Source of the DNA: JADHUC01 sp964617665
GTDB lineage: Bacteria; Planctomycetota; Planctomycetia; Pirellulales; Pirellulaceae
Length of the DNA stretch: 35,301 nt
Direction: 5' to 3'
Assembly (NCBI GenBank): GCA_964617665.1
Contig: CAZUAH010000084.1
Location: 1-35,301 of the forward strand
The stretch's first letter is position 1. The number at the start of each line of letters is the position of its first letter. The position numbers and the translations under genes were made by a program. Shown here piece after piece: positions 31,498 through 35,301 of the stretch. The notes below the pieces were generated by a model that was given only the letters and a program-made list of their open reading frames with translations, did no database searches and was not told the DNA's origin.

Positions 31498-31804
31498 AGA
31501 AACGCGCCTCACTCCTATGTTGGTGGATGAACGTGTCGAATCAGGTAGGCTGCCAAAAGGTAATCTTCAGGTCCCAAGGCGTGGCCGTCAACTCTCTAGA
31601 ACGTCGCCGGTTCGTATCAGACCAATTTAGGTGACCGGGATTCCGTTTGGAATAGCCGAGGGCTCGGCCCCGGATCATGTTTCTCGAAATCCGACGTCCC
31701 TAGGCCTTCCGGGAGTTCCCGCGGGATATCATGGGCTGAAAATGTGTACAATGTCGAGGAGCTTGAATACTCCTGCATTCGCACCCAAGCCCAGGAGGCT
31801 AATC
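31498..31804. promoter_or_regulatory. Divergent intergenic region between the enolase-superfamily and PQQ genes
   Basis: This 307-base gap must contain both divergent promoters. Visible are a perfect dyad gccgag-gg-ctcggc (31655-31668), a short cggg-agtt-cccg dyad, and TACAAT at 31747-31752 without a good -35 box. The PQQ gene's ribosome-binding site AGGAGG ends 6 bases before its ATG. No gene is supported here. Confidence 0.4.
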
Positions 31805-34800
31805 ATGGATTCGACAAAACGGTCAATCGTTCGCTTGTGTGTTGGACTTTCTGTGCTGGCAACCGCGCTTTGCCTTGTTGATGTTCTAGCAGTGGCAAAC
31901 GCTTCCGATGATGAATCAGAACAGAAGCTGGCAAAACAGATCTTCGAGGCGACTGGCGTTCAAGGCGGCTTGGTCGTTCACTTGGGATGCGGTGCCGGTC
32001 GCCTCACTGCGGCGCTCGGGCAGGGCGACGGCTATCTTGTGCACGGGCTCGAATCCGACGCGGATCAAGTGCGGCAGGCGCGAGAATACGTCCGGTCCCT
32101 GGGCGTCTACGGGCGTATTTCGATTGATGACTTCGACGGGAAACACCTCCCATACGTCGACGGACTGGTGAACCTGGTGATACAGGGTGCGGGATGTGAG
32201 ATACGGGATGAGGAGATTATGCGGGTGCTGGCCCCCGGCGGTGTCGCAGTGACTCTCGACTCTCGACTCTCCACCGTCGACTCGTTTCGCAAGCCTCGGC
32301 CGGAGACTATCGACGAGTGGACGCATTGGTTGCATGGCCCTGACGGCAACGCAGTGGCCGATGACTTAGTCGTCGGGCCGCCGCGGCATGTGCAGTGGCT
32401 AGCTCCGCCCCGATGGCAGCGGCATCACGAGGCGACGCCTAGTCTGTGTGCCATGGTTTCGTCAGGAGGCCGAGTGTTTGCCATCATCAACGAGGCTCCA
32501 ACCGGCATCGACGGGATGCCGGATCGTTGGACGGTGGTTGCACGCGACGCGTTCAACGGCAAACTCCTGTGGAAACGCCCCATCGCCGAGTGGGGCTGGA
32601 GCCAGTGGAGTGATCACTCGTACGGAAACGGTCGCTGGAATCATCCAACACACGTCGCACGACGGTTGGTTGCGGTGGAAGATCGCGTTTACGTGACGCT
32701 AAATTTCAATGCGCCGCTGACGGCATTGGACGCAGCAACGGGCCGTACGGTGATGACCTGCGCCGAAAGCCAGTTTGCCGACGAGATCCTCTATCACGAC
32801 GGGACTCTGGTCTTGTCAGTCAACGTCGCCCCAACAGGTCCGGGAAACCTCAAGGTGAATCCACCCGTGAAGAAGGAGGTTATGGCGCTGAATGCACAAT
32901 CGGGCGAGGTTCTCTGGAAAACGGGCGGGTTTGTGGGGATCGCGTCGAAAGCGGACGCTGTCGAGCGAGTCACCCACCTGTCTCTTGTCTTGGGCGACGA
33001 CAAGGTGTTTTGCCTGGAAGAGGACGCGGTTGTTGCCTTGGACATGAAATCGGGCGAGCGGCTGTGGCGTACCGAGCGGGCACCTCGCGGGCGTGCGGTG
33101 ACGTACGGCAGTTACTATTTCACGAATCTCTGCAGTATGGTCTATCACGATCAAATCGTGCTTTTCATGGAGCCCGATCCGAGACTTACCAGGCAGCCTT
33201 GGAACGGTCCGGCGAAGGCGACTCTGTTGGGCATCGCGGCGAAGACGGGTGACGTGCTTTGGACCCGGCCGGTCGGTTTGTGGGGGCACTACAACCAGGG
33301 CGATATCCTTGTCATCGACAACTTGGCATGGGTGCATGATGGCGAGGCGTTCTCGATGCTCGGTCTGGATCCGCAAACCGGGGAAGTGAAACGGACGCTG
33401 CCGACACAAGAGGCTTTGGACCAAGGGCACCATCACCGCTGTTACCGCAACAAGGCCACACCACGCTTCGTCATCACAGGTCGGCGAGGAGTCGAATTCG
33501 TCGACATCGAGTCCGAGGGCAATTCGCGGCATCACTGGACGCGCGGCACGTGCCGATACGGCGTTATGCCCTGCAACGGACTCTTATACGTGCCGCCGCA
33601 CCCCTGCATTTGCTATATCACATCCAAACTGAACGGCTTCTGGGCGTTGGCGCCGGAAAGGGAGTCGAAGAGTCCAAAAGTCGAAAAGTCGAGGAGTGAG
33701 GGGCATTTAGAGAAAGGTCCCGCATACGGTGCAGCCGACCTTCGACCTTCAGCCGTCAGGCTTCAGCCTTCTTCGTGGCCGACGTACCGTCACGACGCGG
33801 CTCGAAGTGGATGCGCCAGTACCGTTCTGTCAAGCGACTTGAAGCCCATGTGGAACGCTTGTATCGGTGGTCGGGTAAGCAGTCCGGTGATTGCGGGCGA
33901 TAAGGTCTTCTTGGCATCGTGTGATACACACACTGTGTCGGCCCTGAGCGCAGATGATGGCAAATCGCTTTGGAGCTACACCGTGGGAGGACGCGTCGAC
34001 ACGCCGCCTACCGTGTATGGGCAACTGGTTCTCTTCGGATCGGCCGACGGATGGCTTTACTGCCTGCGAGCGGCGGACGGCCAACTGGTATGGCGACGCC
34101 GCGCGGCATCTGACGATCAACGCATCGTGAATGATGACCAATTGGAATCGCCCTGGCCGGTACACGGGAGCGTGCTGATTCAGGACGGCGTGGCCTACGT
34201 TGCGGCCGGCCGATCTTCGTTTCTGGACGGAGGGATCTACGTCTACGCCGTCAATCCGGAAACGGGAGAGGTGTTGCGACAGAACCGTGTCTTTAGCCCC
34301 AATCCGGAAACGGGCGATATGGTCGAGTGCCGTTTGCCCTACGATATGCCGCCGGACGCATTGGGCGCGCTGCCGGATATCTTGGTGGGTGACGGCAAGA
34401 ACGTCTTCATGCGACACGTGAAGTTCGACTCGTCCTATCTGACCTACGAAAGTGCCGCGAAAAGCACGAAGGCAAAACGAGGGGCCTATCCGGCCGTGGG
34501 AGCCCACTTGATGGCCGTCGCCGGATTGCTGGACGACGATTGGTTCAACCAGACTTACTGGACTGTGGACGGTAAGGCACACAGCAAGCTGCTGGTGTTT
34601 GACGCCGACACCGCTTACGGGGTCAAGCCGTTCGGCGCCAGCGCTAGGCATTCGCGAGCCATCTTCAAGCCGGGTTCGAAAGGCTACACACTGTTCGCCA
34701 GCGGGCGCCCCGACCACAAGGCTAAATGGTCCGTCCAAGTGCCGGTGCGCATCCAGGCGATGGTGATCGCCGGTCCCACGCTCTTCGTGGCCGGCACGCC

Positions 34801-35125
34801 CGACGTGGTCGATCCAGACGATCCGTGGTCGGCGTTCGACGGCAGAAAGGGCGGAGTCCTATGGGCAATTTCCGCCGCGGACGGCAAGAAACTGGCCGAG
34901 TACCAGCTCGACAGCCCACCGACTTACGACGGCATGGCTGCAGCCAGCGGCTGCCTGTACCTTTCGACCAAGGATGGCAGCATCGTATGCTTCGAGGGAC
35001 AACTTGCGGAGAACGAGCGTGCCCTGGGAAGCCGCTATCGCGTTGACGAGAAGGGCATCATCCGAGACGGCGACGGGCGATTCATAGGCGTTTGGGGGAT
35101 CAATGGAGACACTTCCGTGCGTTAG
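31805..35125 (+). CDS. Methyltransferase-like domain fused to PQQ-type beta-propeller repeats
   Basis: A 1106-residue protein starting at ATG 31805 (AGGAGG six bases upstream). A hydrophobic export or anchor segment covers about 8-33. Residues 50-148 are a class I SAM-methyltransferase-like fold with motif I VVHLGCGAGR and an acidic residue after strand 2 (GLESD). The remainder has repeated PQQ-type blades such as LTALDAATGRTVMT, VMALNAQSGEVLWK, VVALDMKSGERLWR and VSALSADDGKSLWS, grouped in two propeller-like blocks separated by a low-complexity segment (about 620-656). Planctomycetes encode many such proteins of unknown role; PQQ dehydrogenase activity is not shown. Heptanucleotide and octanucleotide arrays encode the linkers at about 149-160 and 620-656. 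The gene lies upstream of the flavin oxidoreductase, with a 60-base gap. Confidence 0.88.
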   Translation: MDSTKRSIVRLCVGLSVLATALCLVDVLAVANASDDESEQKLAKQIFEATGVQGGLVVHLGCGAGRLTAALGQGDGYLVHGLESDADQVRQAREYVRSLGVYGRISIDDFDGKHLPYVDGLVNLVIQGAGCEIRDEEIMRVLAPGGVAVTLDSRLSTVDSFRKPRPETIDEWTHWLHGPDGNAVADDLVVGPPRHVQWLAPPRWQRHHEATPSLCAMVSSGGRVFAIINEAPTGIDGMPDRWTVVARDAFNGKLLWKRPIAEWGWSQWSDHSYGNGRWNHPTHVARRLVAVEDRVYVTLNFNAPLTALDAATGRTVMTCAESQFADEILYHDGTLVLSVNVAPTGPGNLKVNPPVKKEVMALNAQSGEVLWKTGGFVGIASKADAVERVTHLSLVLGDDKVFCLEEDAVVALDMKSGERLWRTERAPRGRAVTYGSYYFTNLCSMVYHDQIVLFMEPDPRLTRQPWNGPAKATLLGIAAKTGDVLWTRPVGLWGHYNQGDILVIDNLAWVHDGEAFSMLGLDPQTGEVKRTLPTQEALDQGHHHRCYRNKATPRFVITGRRGVEFVDIESEGNSRHHWTRGTCRYGVMPCNGLLYVPPHPCICYITSKLNGFWALAPERESKSPKVEKSRSEGHLEKGPAYGAADLRPSAVRLQPSSWPTYRHDAARSGCASTVLSSDLKPMWNACIGGRVSSPVIAGDKVFLASCDTHTVSALSADDGKSLWSYTVGGRVDTPPTVYGQLVLFGSADGWLYCLRAADGQLVWRRRAASDDQRIVNDDQLESPWPVHGSVLIQDGVAYVAAGRSSFLDGGIYVYAVNPETGEVLRQNRVFSPNPETGDMVECRLPYDMPPDALGALPDILVGDGKNVFMRHVKFDSSYLTYESAAKSTKAKRGAYPAVGAHLMAVAGLLDDDWFNQTYWTVDGKAHSKLLVFDADTAYGVKPFGASARHSRAIFKPGSKGYTLFASGRPDHKAKWSVQVPVRIQAMVIAGPTLFVAGTPDVVDPDDPWSAFDGRKGGVLWAISAADGKKLAEYQLDSPPTYDGMAAASGCLYLSTKDGSIVCFEGQLAENERALGSRYRVDEKGIIRDGDGRFIGVWGINGDTSVR
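32251..32285. repeat. Heptanucleotide array gactctc x3 plus two variants
   Basis: Units of 7 bases read gactctc, gactctc, gactctc, caccgtc, gactcgt. The array encodes a Ser/Leu/Thr-rich stretch (TLDSRLSTVDS) at the junction of the methyltransferase-like and propeller parts. Confidence 0.85.
33662..33701. repeat. Octanucleotide tandem array
   Basis: Five 8-base units read gagtcgaa, gagtccaa, aagtcgaa, aagtcgag, gagtgagg. It is translated in frame as a Lys/Ser/Glu-rich linker between the two propeller blocks of the PQQ-type protein. Confidence 0.7.
33737..33771. repeat. Heptanucleotide array gaccttc x2 plus variants
   Basis: Five 7-base units read gaccttc, gaccttc, agccgtc, aggcttc, agccttc. 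It lies 35 bases after the octanucleotide array in the same interdomain segment and is translated in frame (DLRPSAVRLQPS). Confidence 0.8.
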
Positions 35126-35185
35126 CGGCCCGTTTATCAATCATCTCACTTTTCGCCCACGCACCTCCAAAGGAAGGAGAGCGAA

Positions 35186-35301
35186 TTGTCTGAAGTTTTC
35201 GAAACCACAACGCTTGGCGGAATGACGCTGAAGAACCGATTCGTTCGTTCTGCGACTTGGGAAGGCATGGCTTCCGAAGAAGGGACATGCACTGACGAAC
35301 T
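35186..35301 (+). CDS. NADH:flavin oxidoreductase, Old Yellow Enzyme family (5' part only)
   Basis: An open frame of 38 complete codons runs off the end of the window from a TTG start at 35186, with AAGGAG six bases upstream. The translation (SEVFETTTLGG, then TLKNRFVRSATWEGMASEEG) matches the N-terminus of FMN-dependent Old Yellow Enzyme family proteins, where LKNR.VRSATWEG forms the first barrel strand near the flavin. The family reduces activated alkenes or dienoyl compounds with NAD(P)H. It follows the PQQ-type gene by 60 bases on the same strand. The TTG start is inferred from the ribosome-binding site; the next ATG at 35222 would cut into the conserved region. Confidence 0.85.
   Translation, partial: MSEVFETTTLGGMTLKNRFVRSATWEGMASEEGTCTDE

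Noticed and set aside
31747..31752. TACAAT as -10 box for the PQQ-type gene
   Set aside because: No recognisable -35 box lies 16-18 bases upstream and the extended -10 TGn is out of register, so I did not list it as a promoter.

Overview
The window looks like a chromosomal segment of a planctomycete, probably from the Pirellulales or a relative. The support is indirect: a 2065-residue surface protein opens with a basic stretch plus a VEQLENRLLLD (LEPR-XLL-like) motif, there is a secreted sulfatase, a DUF3604/PHP-type protein, a ceramidase-like/SGNH fusion and a methyltransferase/PQQ-propeller fusion, an MfnB homologue is present, and interspersed repeats translate as the GGRGSRRAE / GEAPAEP peptides I associate with planctomycete proteins. 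No rRNA, tRNA, CRISPR array, prophage or transposase gene is visible.

Layout. 1-7167 (+): the 3' end of one giant surface protein, then a complete paralogue with eight Ig-like modules, a beta-helix built from an exact 192-bp DNA repeat, and a metzincin-like C-terminal module that both proteins share. 7397-14472 (-): a four-gene module of an 829-residue membrane-anchored protein, an ABC ATPase, a two-half ABC-2 permease and a secreted HEAT-repeat protein. 14684-17055 (-): a GntP-type permease followed by a small two-helix membrane protein, preceded by a small conserved-looking acidic protein. 17209-17949 (-): mfnB. 18071-22341 (+): rnd, an SMP-30-like secreted protein, murB and ftsQ; csrA converges on ftsQ and overlaps it by 20 bp. 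22730-27996 (+): an alpha/beta hydrolase, a propeller-plus-PHP protein and a sulfatase. 28187-31497 (-): an enolase-superfamily enzyme and a neutral-ceramidase-like/SGNH fusion. 31805-35125 (+): the methyltransferase-PQQ propeller protein. 35186-end (+): the first 38 codons of an Old Yellow Enzyme family oxidoreductase.

How the genes may work together. The sulfatase, ceramidase-like, SMP-30, PHP and PQQ proteins carry export signals and suggest turnover of sulfated or esterified polymers in the periplasm or outside the cell. murB-ftsQ looks like a remnant of the division and cell-wall cluster. The ABC module probably exports or remodels something at the envelope.

The most unusual feature is small repeats inside coding sequence. 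Heptanucleotide tandem arrays sit in frame at domain boundaries of three proteins, at two equivalent sites in both giant paralogues. A 68-69 bp palindromic element occurs three times with nearly identical arms, and one copy lies in frame in the linker of the propeller-PHP protein. Other points worth checking are an internal ribosome-binding site and ATG at the SGNH domain, Met at the expected catalytic Ser/Cys position of MurB, and Gln in place of the switch His of the ABC ATPase.
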